Origin: Paractinoplanes rishiriensis
GTDB taxonomy: Bacteria; Actinomycetota; Actinomycetes; Mycobacteriales; Micromonosporaceae
DNA length: 64,000 bases
Direction: 5' to 3'
Assembly (NCBI RefSeq): GCF_016862375.1
Contig: NZ_BOMV01000060.1
Coordinates: forward strand, 1-64,000
The notes beneath the pieces were generated by a model, which saw nothing but the letters and a program-made list of their open reading frames with translations, was not told where the DNA came from and did not search any database. The position numbers and the translations under genes are program-made. Positions 8,890-17,442 of this stretch are shown here, piece after piece (position 1 is the first letter of the stretch; every line of letters begins with the position of its first letter).

Positions 8890-9279
8890 ATGAGCGCTGT
8901 CACCAACCCGGCCACGGTCGGCGAGTGCCTGCGTGTGGGTGCCGGTTTCTCCCAGCGTGATCGGAACTGGATAGCCGAGCAGTTCGGACCCTTGGACGCC
9001 CGGCTGGCCTCGTTCCACGCCGACGCGACCGAACTGGAGATTTCGGTTAAGGACCGCGAGGCCCGCGGCCAGAAGGTCACGCTGGAGTGCTGGATCGGCG
9101 GCCGCGACAAGATCGTCACGACGTCCTCCGAGGAGGACCTGCACGCCGCCATCATGGACGTCCGCGACGACCTGCGCCGCCGCCTGAACGACGCGAAGAC
9201 CAAGCAGGAGCCGCGCCACAACCGCCACCTGCGCGACGTCGTCCAGCCGGAGCCCGAGGCGGCACCCGAGACGGACTGA
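8890..9279 (+). CDS. Ribosome hibernation/HPF-RaiA-like protein
   Basis: A 129-aa protein resembling short hibernation-promoting factors (ribosomal subunit interface proteins), which bind the 30S decoding site. The arrangement fits: an N-terminal region ending in WIAEQFGPLDARLASFHADATELEISVKD, a strand QKVTLECWIGG, and the helix EEDLHAAIMDVRDDLRRRLNDAK, where HPF helices contact rRNA. A charged tail follows. The ATG at 8890 has a GGAGG 8 bp upstream. The HPF-long dimerisation domain is absent. The family call is moderate. Confidence 0.6.
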   Translation: MSAVTNPATVGECLRVGAGFSQRDRNWIAEQFGPLDARLASFHADATELEISVKDREARGQKVTLECWIGGRDKIVTTSSEEDLHAAIMDVRDDLRRRLNDAKTKQEPRHNRHLRDVVQPEPEAAPETD

Positions 9280-9287
9280 CGATCGGG

Positions 9288-9317
9288 GTTCGGCGCCGGC
9301 CACGGCCGGCGCCGAAC
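9288..9317. terminator. Bidirectional hairpin terminator
   Basis: A perfect inverted repeat with 14-bp arms (GTTCGGCGCCGGCC and its complement) separated by 2 nt lies between the convergent ends of the HPF-like gene and the minus-strand membrane-protein gene. It lacks a T-run, as is common in high-GC actinobacteria. It probably ends both transcripts. Confidence 0.7.
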
Positions 9318-9322
9318 GCTTG

Positions 9323-10006
9323 TTATGGGCGCGGACGCGTCTCGTCCGGTGCCGGCGGGCACCACTGCTGGCAGTCCGGCTCCTCTCGCGGTCCGGTGCC
9401 GCCGGACGGGAACGGGTTCGGGGACGGCGACAGCGGTGGCGGCGGGAACGTCGGGGCCTCGCGCGGGCAGCCGGCCGGTTTCGCCGTGTGCTCGAAGCGG
9501 CTCGGCGCTGATCTGTCGCCAGTCGGCCGTGGAGACACCAGCGGCGCGTCCGAGCAGGACTTTCGCGGTGATGCCGACGGTGCCGGCGGTGCCGTGGAGC
9601 GCGGCGGCCGAAACGTGTGGTCGGCGGCCGACGGAGATTCCGACGGTGAGCTGGTCGCGGCCGGGGAAAACGTGGTGGTGGCCGGATGCGGAGTTACCGG
9701 CAGGGCGCCGGTCGCGGCCGCCAGGGCGGCTCCCCCGGTGGCCGCAGTCAGGACGGCCGCCGCCGCGGCCTTGACCGTGAGCAGGCTGGCCAGATGAGGA
9801 CGGCGGCGGCGCGACGGCCTGGTCCGAAAGCCGGCCAGTGCCTCCGTGCGGCCGGCCAGTTCCGCCGGGCGGGCCGGCGCGGCCGCGGCGTCCAGCAGGT
9901 CGGCCAGGTCGGGGCGGCCCGCCCGGGCACGGGAATCGCGGCGCAGCAGGTGTTCGGCGGTGCGGCGGGTCAGCGGTGGGCGGCGGGGTGGGGTGGGGCC
10001 GGTCAT
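9323..10006 (-). CDS. Single-pass membrane protein, putative partner of the adjacent ECF sigma factor
   Basis: A 227-aa protein with a basic N-terminal cytoplasmic region (residues 1-75), one hydrophobic Ala-rich helix (about 76-100) and a long Pro/Ser/Thr-rich outer part with four Cys (near 162, 189, 212, 216). It overlaps the ECF sigma gene by 4 bp, which suggests translational coupling and makes an anti-sigma role plausible. There is no HxxxCxxC zinc motif of classical ZAS anti-sigma factors, so the role is inferred from context only. No named family was recognised. Confidence 0.6.
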   Translation of the reverse strand: MTGPTPPRRPPLTRRTAEHLLRRDSRARAGRPDLADLLDAAAAPARPAELAGRTEALAGFRTRPSRRRRPHLASLLTVKAAAAAVLTAATGGAALAAATGALPVTPHPATTTFSPAATSSPSESPSAADHTFRPPRSTAPPAPSASPRKSCSDAPLVSPRPTGDRSAPSRFEHTAKPAGCPREAPTFPPPPLSPSPNPFPSGGTGPREEPDCQQWCPPAPDETRPRP

Positions 10007-10611
10007 GGGGGAGCTCCTGTTCGACCCGTCCGGGGCGTGATGATGGCCTCCGAGCGGAGAGTACCGGCGGCGGCTCGGCGTTCGAGGATGTCTTCCAGGC
10101 GGCGCAGGCCCCGGTGGGCGGCGATCCGGACCGCGCCGGCCCGCTTGCCGAGGACCCGGCCCGACTCGGTGGCGTCCAGGTCGAGGACCACGCGCAGCAG
10201 CACCGCCTCGGCCTGGTCGGGGGGCAGCGACATGATCAGGCGGAGCGCGGCGTCGGTGCCTACCGCGGCCACCGCCTCCGACTCGGTCTGGTGGTCGGTG
10301 GTGGGCAGCAGGTCTACCTCGTCGCTCGGGACCGCCGCCCCAGTCTGGCGGTCCCGAGCGCGGAGGTGTTCCAGGGCGCGGCGCCGGGCGACCGTGGCCA
10401 CCCAGGTGCGGAAACGGCTGCCCCGGCCGCGGAACCAGGGCAGCTCGCGGCTGATCTGCAGCCAGGTCTCCGAGGCCACGTCCTCGGCGTCCTGGCCGAC
10501 CAGCGCGCGAAGGTAGCGGAGCAGGCCCGGCTGCACAGTGTTGTACAGCTCGGCGAACGCGGCCTCGTCACCATCACGGGCCGCGCTCACCAGGGCGGTC
10601 AGCTGCTCCAT
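10003..10611 (-). CDS. ECF-family RNA polymerase sigma factor
   Basis: A 202-aa extracytoplasmic-function sigma-70 factor. Region 2 spans about residues 10-80 (DEAAFAELYNTVQPGLLRYLRALVGQ, DVASETWLQI, FRTWVATVARRRALEHLR) and region 4 about 120-180 (LIMSLPPDQAEAVLLRVVLDLD...GAVRIAAHRGLRRL). It starts 9 bp after the UDP-glucose dehydrogenase stop and overlaps the following membrane-protein gene by 4 bp, so it appears to be cotranscribed with the polysaccharide genes. It could provide feedback control of envelope glycan synthesis. Confidence 0.9.
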   Translation of the reverse strand: MEQLTALVSAARDGDEAAFAELYNTVQPGLLRYLRALVGQDAEDVASETWLQISRELPWFRGRGSRFRTWVATVARRRALEHLRARDRQTGAAVPSDEVDLLPTTDHQTESEAVAAVGTDAALRLIMSLPPDQAEAVLLRVVLDLDATESGRVLGKRAGAVRIAAHRGLRRLEDILERRAAAGTLRSEAIITPRTGRTGAPP

Positions 10612-10620
10612 CGGAGGATC

Positions 10621-11937
10621 TCAGGCCGCGCGGCCCAGCGAGCGGACCGTCCAGCCGGCATCGCGCCAGCGCCGTACGTCCAGCGTGTTGCGTGCCTCCA
10701 GCAGCCGGGGCACGTTGGTGACCTTGGCGAGTTCGGCCGGGTCCAGGGCGCTGTACTGCGGCCACTCGGTCAGGTGCAGCACCACGTCGGCGCCCTCGCA
10801 CGCCTTCAACGGTTCCCGGGCGTACTCCAGTGCGGGGTAGGCGGCCCGGGCGTTGTCGATGGCCTCCTCGTCGTGCACGCACACGTGCGCTCCCTGGAGC
10901 TTGATGGCCGCCGCCACGTTGAGGGCCGGCGAGTCGCGGATGTCGTCGCTGTGCGGCTTGAACGCGGCGCCCAGGATGGTCACGTTGCGGCCCAGGAAGG
11001 TGCCGCCGACCAGGTCCTTCGCGGCTGCGATGGCGCGGTGCCGGGCCCGCATGTTGATCTCGTCGACCTCGCGCAGGAAGTTCAGCGAGCGGCCGACGCC
11101 CAGTTCCTCGGCCCGGGCGGTGAAGGCGCGGATGTCCTTGGGCAGGCAGCCCCCGCCGAAACCGAGGCCGGCCGACAGGAACCGGGCACCGATCCGGGCG
11201 TCGTACCCGATCGATTGGGCCAGGGTGACCACGTCGGCGCCGGCGGTCTCGCAGACCTCGGCCATCGCGTTGATGAACGAGATCTTGGTGGCCAGGAACG
11301 AGTTCGCGGCGACCTTGACCAGCTCGGCGGTGGCCAGGTCGGTGGCCACGAACGGGCAGCCCTCGTCGAGCATCGGCTGGTAGACCTCGCGCAGCAGGGT
11401 CTCCGCCCCGGCCGAGACGACGCCCGCGACCAGGCGGTCCGGGTGCAGGGTGTCCTGCACCGCGGTGCCCTCGCGCAGGAACTCCGGGTTCCAGGCGACC
11501 TCGGCCCGGGCGCCGACCGGGGCCAGCGCGGCCAGCCGTTCACCCACCGCGGCGGCCGTCCCCACCGGGACCGTCGACTTCCCCACCACAAGGCAAGGGC
11601 GTTCCAGGTACGGGGCGAGCCCGTCGACAACCGCGTTGAGGTGGCTCAGATCGGCCGCGTACGAGCCTCGCTGCTGGGGTGTGCCCACGCAGATGAAATG
11701 CAGGTCGCCGAACTCCGCCGCCGCCCGCAGCGAAGTCGTAAAGGTCAGGTTCCCTTTCTCGCGGGTACGGGCGAGCAACTCGGACAGCCCAGGCTCGAAG
11801 AACGGTGGACGGCCGTCGGCCAGCGCCTCGATCTTGGCCGGGTCGATGTCCACGCCGAGCACGTCGTGCCCGATCTCGGCCATCCCGGCCGCGTGCACGG
11901 CGCCGAGATAACCGGTGCCGATGACGGTGATGCGCAT
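10621..11937 (-). CDS. ugd: UDP-glucose 6-dehydrogenase
   Basis: This enzyme oxidises UDP-glucose to UDP-glucuronate with two NAD+. The Rossmann motif GTGYLG (residues 7-12), the central WNPEFLREG segment (about 149-157) and the catalytic C264 in GFGGGCLPKD are all present. Its 438-aa length is typical. RBS GGAG precedes the ATG. It is the fourth gene of the minus-strand polysaccharide operon and supplies the substrate of the UDP-glucuronate decarboxylase encoded at the operon's start. Confidence 0.95.
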   Translation of the reverse strand: MRITVIGTGYLGAVHAAGMAEIGHDVLGVDIDPAKIEALADGRPPFFEPGLSELLARTREKGNLTFTTSLRAAAEFGDLHFICVGTPQQRGSYAADLSHLNAVVDGLAPYLERPCLVVGKSTVPVGTAAAVGERLAALAPVGARAEVAWNPEFLREGTAVQDTLHPDRLVAGVVSAGAETLLREVYQPMLDEGCPFVATDLATAELVKVAANSFLATKISFINAMAEVCETAGADVVTLAQSIGYDARIGARFLSAGLGFGGGCLPKDIRAFTARAEELGVGRSLNFLREVDEINMRARHRAIAAAKDLVGGTFLGRNVTILGAAFKPHSDDIRDSPALNVAAAIKLQGAHVCVHDEEAIDNARAAYPALEYAREPLKACEGADVVLHLTEWPQYSALDPAELAKVTNVPRLLEARNTLDVRRWRDAGWTVRSLGRAA

Positions 11938-11970
11938 CGCGCGTTTCTCCTTACGGGGGGTGTGGGCTGG

Positions 11971-12987
11971 TCAGCCGGCGTAACCGGCCATGTTCAGCGA
12001 CTGGAAGCGCCACGCGTCGCGGCACATGTCGGACAGGTCGCGCCGGGCCCGCCAGCCCCAGGTCGCGTTCGCCCGGGCCGGGTCGGCGATCAGCGCCGGC
12101 ACGTCGCCGGGCCGGCGGTCGACGATCCGGAACGGCAGGTCACGGCCGACCGCCTCGCTGAGCCGGGCCACCAGTTGCAGCACCGAGGTGCCGACGCCGG
12201 TGCCGAGGTTGACCACGCGCAGGCCGGGCGCGTCGTGCAGGCGTTCCATCGCGACCCGGTGGCCTTCGACCACGTCGAGCACGTGGATGTAGTCGCGGAT
12301 CGCGGTGCCGTCCGGGGTGTCGTAGTCGCCGCCGAAGACGCTCAGCTGCTCGAGCCGGCCCACCGCGACCTGCAGCAGGTAGGGCACGATGTTGTTCGGT
12401 ACGCCCAGCGGGTCCTCGCCGAGGAAGCCGCTCGGGTGCGCGCCGATCGGGTTGAAGTAGCGCAGCGCGATCGCGTGCATCTGCGGATACCGCCGGCACG
12501 CGTCGCCGATCACCTGCTCACAGATCCATTTCGAGCGGGCGTACGGGTTGGTCGGGCGCGCCGGGTCGGCCTCGGTGAGCGGTTTGGCGTCCGCCTCGCC
12601 GTAGATCGAGCAGGACGACGAGAACACCAGGTCGTGCACGCCGTGCTCGACCATCACCCGGAGCAGGCTGGCGGTGCCGCCCAGGTTGACGTCGTAGTAG
12701 TCGAGCGGGATCTGCATGGACTCGCCGACCGCCTTCTTGCCGGCGAAATGGATCACCGAGTCGATCGGGTGGTCGGCGAAGACCCGGTCCAGGCCGTGGC
12801 GGTCGCGCAGGTCGGTCTCGTACGCGATCAGCGGTCTTCCGGCGATCTTCTGCACCCGGTCCAGCGCGGCCGGACTGCTGTTCGAGTAGTTGTCGACGAC
12901 CACCACTTCGTAGTCGTGTTCGAGCAGGTCGACGCAGGTGTGACTGCCGATGAATCCGGCGCCACCGGTGACGAGCACGGTTGTCAC
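11971..12987 (-). CDS. galE: UDP-glucose 4-epimerase
   Basis: An extended short-chain dehydrogenase interconverting UDP-glucose and UDP-galactose. It has the GGAGFIG NAD-binding motif (residues 8-14), SSSCSIYG and the catalytic Y149-x3-K153 (YARSK). The 338-aa length is typical. The GTG at 12987 has an AGAGGAA site upstream; a longer in-frame start at 13044 would overlap the previous gene and precede the conserved VTTVLVTGG start. It lies between the GT2 and UDP-glucose dehydrogenase genes, with 28-33 bp gaps. Confidence 0.93.
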   Translation of the reverse strand: MTTVLVTGGAGFIGSHTCVDLLEHDYEVVVVDNYSNSSPAALDRVQKIAGRPLIAYETDLRDRHGLDRVFADHPIDSVIHFAGKKAVGESMQIPLDYYDVNLGGTASLLRVMVEHGVHDLVFSSSCSIYGEADAKPLTEADPARPTNPYARSKWICEQVIGDACRRYPQMHAIALRYFNPIGAHPSGFLGEDPLGVPNNIVPYLLQVAVGRLEQLSVFGGDYDTPDGTAIRDYIHVLDVVEGHRVAMERLHDAPGLRVVNLGTGVGTSVLQLVARLSEAVGRDLPFRIVDRRPGDVPALIADPARANATWGWRARRDLSDMCRDAWRFQSLNMAGYAG

Positions 12988-13015
12988 TGCGGTTCCTCTT
13001 TCGGGGACGTGGGGT

Positions 13016-15202
13016 TCACCACCAGCCGACCGAGGCCAGCACATAGCCCGGGGCGTGGAGGTAGGCGAGGACGAGCGGAGGCACGGCGGCCACCGTGGCG
13101 AACAGCGGGAGGCCGGCGGTCACGCGTACGGCATGGAAGGTTTTGACCTTGGCGGCGCGGCCGGTCTCCAGGCCGTGCAGGAAACACACCGCGAACGCCG
13201 CGAAGACGTACATAGTGGACCCGAGCATGCACAGCAGGAGGTAGCCGCCGGCGCCGTAACCGAGTTCGCCGAGCAGCGCGCCCCCGCTGAGCACCGTGCT
13301 GAGCACCAGCAACGGCAGCACCAGCGTGATCGGCAGCGGCTCGAGACCGTTGCCGCCCTTCGGGGTGACCTTGAAGCTGACCGGGCGTGGCCAGAGCTTC
13401 TGCAGGGTGGCGGCGGTGACCCCCCAGAGCACGAACGGCCAGCGGCAGATCGACGAGAGCCAGACCTCCCAGCTCAGCGTCGGTGCCCGGCGCGGCCGGA
13501 GCAGTCCGCGCCGGCGCAGCAGGCCGATCAGCAGCAGCATCCAGATCCCGACGGTCGCCCACCGGCCCAGAAACTCCAGGTAGGTGACCTTGACCCAGGG
13601 CATGCCGGAGACCGCGGCGATCGGCGGCAGCAGCGTGCCGGCCAGCGAGACCACGGCGAGCAGCGGATAGAAGGACAGCGTGTTGAGGAACCGGAACCGC
13701 AGCCGCCAGGGCATCCGGCGCAGGTGCCGGCGGCTCAGGTCGAACAGCAGCGTGGTCAGGCTGCGCGACCACTGGAACTCCTGGGTGATCATGGCGGCGA
13801 AGGTGGGCGGGCCGTCGCCGTGCGCCTTGGCGTTCAGCGCGAAGGCGCCCTGCCAGCCGGCCGAGGTGAGCAGAAACGCGGTGGAGAAGTCCTCGGCCAG
13901 CTCGGGGCCGATCCCGCCGATGTCCTTCAGGGCTTTCGTGCGGACCGCGTAGTGCGAGCCGATGCAGGTGGGCGCGAGTCCGCCGGCGTGCCCGGCCTGG
14001 AACGGCCCCTGGAAGCCGGCCTCCCGGAACAGGCGGCTGCGGGCGGCCCACGAGTCGGCGGCGTTGGCGTCGCAGATGCTCGGCGCGGCGACGTAACCGA
14101 CCGCGGCATCGGCGAACGGCCGCACCATCTCGGCCAGGTAGGTGGGCTGCGGCACGTGGTCGCAGTCGAACTGGGCCACCACGTCGTAGCACTCGTAACC
14201 CCAGCCGTCGTAGAAGTACGCGAGGTTGCCCTCCTTGCACTTCGTCCGGCGCGGCCAGGTGGATCGGTGGTACTCGGTGGAGCCCTGCCGGCTGGAGATC
14301 CGCACGTGGTGGGCCGCGCACCAGGTGAAGATCTCGGCGGTCGGTGCCTCGTCGCAGAGCCAGACGTCGTACGGGTGCGGAAAGCGCTGGCCGAGCATCG
14401 CGACCAGGGTGTCCCGGGCGACCTGCCACGGCTCGGACGGTGCCCGGGTGACCACCATGGCGACCCGCAGCTCCGGGATCTCCAGCCGGGGATTGATGCC
14501 GCGCAGGCGGTTGGCGGCCAGGAAGAAGAACGCGGGCTGGGCCGAGATGACCAGCAACAGGGTGCTGTTGACGGCCATGCCGAACCAGGTGATCCGGTGG
14601 CCCGGCGCCAGCCACCAGTGCCAGAACCAGGCGAGGCAGGCCAGCCAGCCGACGGTGAGGGCGGCGACCAGCAGCCGGTCCGGCACCGACAGCAGCGACA
14701 CGAACGTGCCCTCGCCGATCCGGCGCCGCCGGTTCCCGGGGGAGAGGTAGGGGCCGCTGGGCGGAGCGTCGAGGACCCGGCCGGCGGAGAGTTCCAGGAG
14801 ATCGGCAATGTGGATCTCCTGGCCGTTGCGTCGCGGCCGGCGGGTGCGGGGTAGGGGTAGTTCGGGTCCCGGGCGTGCCGGTGGCCGGACGGGTGGGATC
14901 GGCACTACGGCGGGCCCGGCACCCGGCCGCGGCCTCGCTCCGTGCGGCGCCGGGGTCAGCCACGGGGAACTATCGGCTAACAAATCGGATTTGTCGGTCA
15001 GGAGACGGCTCGGGGAGGCGGCGTGCGGGGAGTCTGCGTGCGGGGAGGCGGTGTGCGGGGAGGCGGTGTGCGGGGAGTCTGCGTGCGGGGAGTCTGCGTG
15101 CGGGGAGTCTGCGGCCGGGGATTTGGCGGCCGGGGATTTGGCGGCCGAGGCTGAGGCGGAGCGGTAGACGGTGCCTCGGCGGGGGGCGAGGTTGGTGGAC
15201 AC
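13016..15202 (-). CDS. Cellulose-synthase-like GT2 membrane glycosyltransferase
   Basis: A processive-type family 2 glycosyltransferase of 728 aa that probably polymerises a beta-linked surface glycan from UDP-sugars and extrudes it. The disordered N-terminus has pentapeptide repeats (SPHAD/SPHTA, about residues 15-65), followed by two membrane helices (about 180-240). The GT-A domain (about 265-480) has FDCDHVP (DxD), an AEDFS acid and QEFQWSRS (a Q-x-x-R-W variant). At least four to six C-terminal helices follow. The GTG at 15202 is the only start upstream of the repeats and lacks a strong RBS. No PilZ domain is seen. Confidence 0.88.
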   Translation of the reverse strand: MSTNLAPRRGTVYRSASASAAKSPAAKSPAADSPHADSPHADSPHTASPHTASPHADSPHAASPSRLLTDKSDLLADSSPWLTPAPHGARPRPGAGPAVVPIPPVRPPARPGPELPLPRTRRPRRNGQEIHIADLLELSAGRVLDAPPSGPYLSPGNRRRRIGEGTFVSLLSVPDRLLVAALTVGWLACLAWFWHWWLAPGHRITWFGMAVNSTLLLVISAQPAFFFLAANRLRGINPRLEIPELRVAMVVTRAPSEPWQVARDTLVAMLGQRFPHPYDVWLCDEAPTAEIFTWCAAHHVRISSRQGSTEYHRSTWPRRTKCKEGNLAYFYDGWGYECYDVVAQFDCDHVPQPTYLAEMVRPFADAAVGYVAAPSICDANAADSWAARSRLFREAGFQGPFQAGHAGGLAPTCIGSHYAVRTKALKDIGGIGPELAEDFSTAFLLTSAGWQGAFALNAKAHGDGPPTFAAMITQEFQWSRSLTTLLFDLSRRHLRRMPWRLRFRFLNTLSFYPLLAVVSLAGTLLPPIAAVSGMPWVKVTYLEFLGRWATVGIWMLLLIGLLRRRGLLRPRRAPTLSWEVWLSSICRWPFVLWGVTAATLQKLWPRPVSFKVTPKGGNGLEPLPITLVLPLLVLSTVLSGGALLGELGYGAGGYLLLCMLGSTMYVFAAFAVCFLHGLETGRAAKVKTFHAVRVTAGLPLFATVAAVPPLVLAYLHAPGYVLASVGWW
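15006..15155. repeat. 15-bp tandem repeat (VNTR) in GT2 N-terminus
   Basis: About ten units of 15 bp (core GCGTGCGGGGAGTCT with GGCG and ATTTG variants) lie head to tail inside the 5' coding part of the GT2 gene. Because 15 is a multiple of three, copy-number change keeps the frame and alters only the length of the Ser-Pro-His-Ala-Asp-type disordered tail. Confidence 0.85.
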
Positions 15203-15216
15203 CGGTGGCTGGCGAA

Positions 15217-16224
15217 TCAGACGGCGACGCTGACCGGGACGGCACCGCCGGCGACCAGGGCCGCGGCCGCGGTCACCTCGGCGGGGCGGCCGGCGAACCA
15301 GGCGACGGTGCGCCGCAGGCCCTCGTCGAGTGGCACCTTCGGCTCCCAGCCCAGGGCGTCCTGGGCCCGGGTGATCACCGGCTTGCGGCGGGTGGGGTCG
15401 TCGGTGGGCAGCGGGTGGTATTCGATCGCGGACGTTGAGCCGGTGATCCGCAGGACCTCCTCGGCCAGCTGGCGCATCGTGTACTCGCCGGGGTTGCCGA
15501 GGTTGACCGGGCCGAACTCGGCCGCGTCGAGCATGCCGGCGATGCCGCGGATCAGATCGTCCACATAGCAGAAGCTGCGGGTCTGCGAGCCGTCGCCGTA
15601 GATGGTGAGCGGGTTCCCGGTGAGGGCCTGGCAGATGAACGTGCTGACCACCCGGCCGTCGTGGGCGCGCATCCGGGGCCCGTACGTGTTGAAGATCCGG
15701 ATGATGCCGACGTCGGTGCCGAAGCTGCGCCGGTAGGCCGCGGTGACCGCCTCGGCGTAGCGCTTCGCCTCGTCGTAGACGCTGCGCGGGCCGATCGAGT
15801 TGACGTTGCCCCAGTAGTCCTCGGTCTGCGGGTGCACCAGCGGGTCGCCGTAGATCTCGCTGGTCGACGCGAGCACGAACCGGGCGTCGTGGTCGTGCGC
15901 GAGCCGCAGCAGGTTCTCGGTGCCGCGGCTGCCGACCGCGAGCGTCTCCAGCGGCAGCCGGTGGTAGTCGGGCGGCGAGGCCGGGCTGGCCAGGTGCGCG
16001 ACCGCGTCGATCGGGCCGGTCAGCCCGGCGGCGGACAGCGCGGCCGGGTCGCTCACGTCGACGTCGAGCACCGTGAACCCGGACCGGCCGCGCAGGTGGG
16101 CCACGTTCTCGGCCGACCCGGTCGACCAGTCGTCGAGGCAGACCACCTGGTCACCGCGGTCCAACAGGGACTCGCACAGATGGGAGCCCAGGAAGCCGCC
16201 GCCTCCACTGACCACCGCACGCAT
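15217..16224 (-). CDS. UDP-glucuronate decarboxylase (UDP-xylose synthase)-like epimerase/dehydratase
   Basis: An extended SDR of 335 aa converting UDP-glucuronate to UDP-xylose (or a closely related step). It has GGGGFLGSH (residues 7-15), the family-typical segment HLASPASPPDYHRLPLETL (about 77-95), STSEIYGDP and the catalytic Y150/K154. RBS GGAGGA lies 5 bp before the ATG. It is the first gene of the polysaccharide operon and is separated from the GT2 gene by only 14 bp. With Ugd downstream, it forms a complete UDP-Glc to UDP-GlcA to UDP-Xyl route. Confidence 0.85.
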   Translation of the reverse strand: MRAVVSGGGGFLGSHLCESLLDRGDQVVCLDDWSTGSAENVAHLRGRSGFTVLDVDVSDPAALSAAGLTGPIDAVAHLASPASPPDYHRLPLETLAVGSRGTENLLRLAHDHDARFVLASTSEIYGDPLVHPQTEDYWGNVNSIGPRSVYDEAKRYAEAVTAAYRRSFGTDVGIIRIFNTYGPRMRAHDGRVVSTFICQALTGNPLTIYGDGSQTRSFCYVDDLIRGIAGMLDAAEFGPVNLGNPGEYTMRQLAEEVLRITGSTSAIEYHPLPTDDPTRRKPVITRAQDALGWEPKVPLDEGLRRTVAWFAGRPAEVTAAAALVAGGAVPVSVAV

Positions 16225-16463
16225 GACTTCCTCCGCTTGCTTGCTCGATGAACCGATTAAGGCCTCTCAAGAAACAAGACTATGAAGCTAATCAATGCAT
16301 TACGCAAGCCCGAGAAGTGTTAATCAATGTTTCCGGCGGACAACTAGAAATCAGCTCGAAAATTTCTTATGCAAACCTTAGGCAAGGGATCGGTCACCGA
16401 CCGCTATTGTTACCTTCCAGCCCGTCCGCAAAATAGAGCCGGAAAACGTTACTGTGGTCTGTG
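16225..16463 (-). promoter_or_regulatory. AT-rich leader/promoter of the polysaccharide operon
   Basis: A 239-bp gene-free stretch, clearly richer in A/T than any neighbour (for example TTAATCAATG and AAAATTTCTTATG), lies upstream of the UDP-xylose synthase gene and downstream of the GH128-like gene. It must hold the operon promoter. Its low GC would suit binding by Lsr2-type silencers. A small CGGTC-ACC-GACCG hairpin sits at 16391-16403. No precise -35/-10 pair is claimed. Confidence 0.5.
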
Positions 16464-17354
16464 TCACGAGTCGAGCCGGCCGGCCGTGCGGTACGCCTCG
16501 CCCACCACGGTCAGCGTGCCGTCCTCGCGGCACAACCCGCTACCAGCGGTGCCGTCCAGAGTCGGCAGGCCGAACCAGGCGTACCGCTCCACGTAGGGCA
16601 ATTGCTCCAGCATTGCGGTGGCGTCATTGATGAATTGCGTCTGCTCGGCGTCGGAAGGGTATCGCGCATGTGCCGGATCCGGCGATTGTTCGGCGAAATC
16701 GATGAGCGCGAACTCGGTCAGCCAGATCGGCAGGCCGTATCGTTGATAAACCGACTGCAGATAGTCCCGCATTTGCTGCACCGCGCTCGCGTCGAAAGTT
16801 TCCCCGTACCAGTGCAGGGCGATGAAGTCGACCCGGTGACCGCGTTCCTTGGCGAGCCGGAGGAACCAGTCGAGCCAGCCGTTCTCGACCGCGCCGCCGG
16901 CCGCCGGAGCCGGGCTGCCCAGCCGCAGGCCGGTCGCCTCCAACTGCGGCCAGAGATCGATGGCCTGCTGGACGGTCATATTCGCCTGATCTGCCCGGTC
17001 CGGCTCGTTGAACGCGAGCAACGCGTCGCCGCCCGACGCCCTGACCTTTTCCAGATTCTCCGCGGTTACCGAACTGGCATTCCACACCATCGGCACGAAC
17101 TTCGCTTTCTGCGACGCCGGAACCCGGCCGCGCTCCGCCGTCCAGTTGTAGTACCAGGAAACCTGCGCCTTGCTGAGTCCGGCCTTCACGCTCCGGAAAT
17201 CCCAGGTCCCGACGCCCTTCTTGGCAGACACCGGAACGGATTCCTCGTCGCCGGTGCCGCGGAGGTGATACAGGGCCGCGGTGACGGCGACGGCCAGCAG
17301 GCAGATGGCGCTCACCACGAGGAGCGTCCGGGTCTTCTGCGTCCGGGCTGACAT
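16464..17354 (-). CDS. Exported GH128-like glycoside hydrolase
   Basis: A 296-aa membrane-anchored or secreted beta-glucanase-like TIM barrel. An N-terminal hydrophobic helix (residues 10-30) is followed by a Glyco_hydro_cc/Asl1-like domain with the likely acid/base E117 in AFNEPD and nucleophile E214 in WLTEFAL, plus FIALHWYG. Family GH128 members act on beta-1,3-glucans. The ATG at 17354 has GGAGG upstream. It lies just upstream of the polysaccharide operon on the same strand and may trim or release the polymer, which is an inference from context. Confidence 0.8.
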   Translation of the reverse strand: MSARTQKTRTLLVVSAICLLAVAVTAALYHLRGTGDEESVPVSAKKGVGTWDFRSVKAGLSKAQVSWYYNWTAERGRVPASQKAKFVPMVWNASSVTAENLEKVRASGGDALLAFNEPDRADQANMTVQQAIDLWPQLEATGLRLGSPAPAAGGAVENGWLDWFLRLAKERGHRVDFIALHWYGETFDASAVQQMRDYLQSVYQRYGLPIWLTEFALIDFAEQSPDPAHARYPSDAEQTQFINDATAMLEQLPYVERYAWFGLPTLDGTAGSGLCREDGTLTVVGEAYRTAGRLDS

Positions 17355-17442
17355 CTGGTACCTCCGCGGGTGGACGACGGCACGATCGCCGCCGAGGGGC
17401 CGCGAGTATAGGTGACCCATCTGCAAGCTTCGATGGAAGCGA

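Noticed and set aside
9838..13146. Very long plus-strand open frame (about 1100 codons) across the sigma/ugd/galE genes
   Set aside because: It is the antisense shadow of clear UGDH, GalE and sigma-factor genes and has no family-like sequence.
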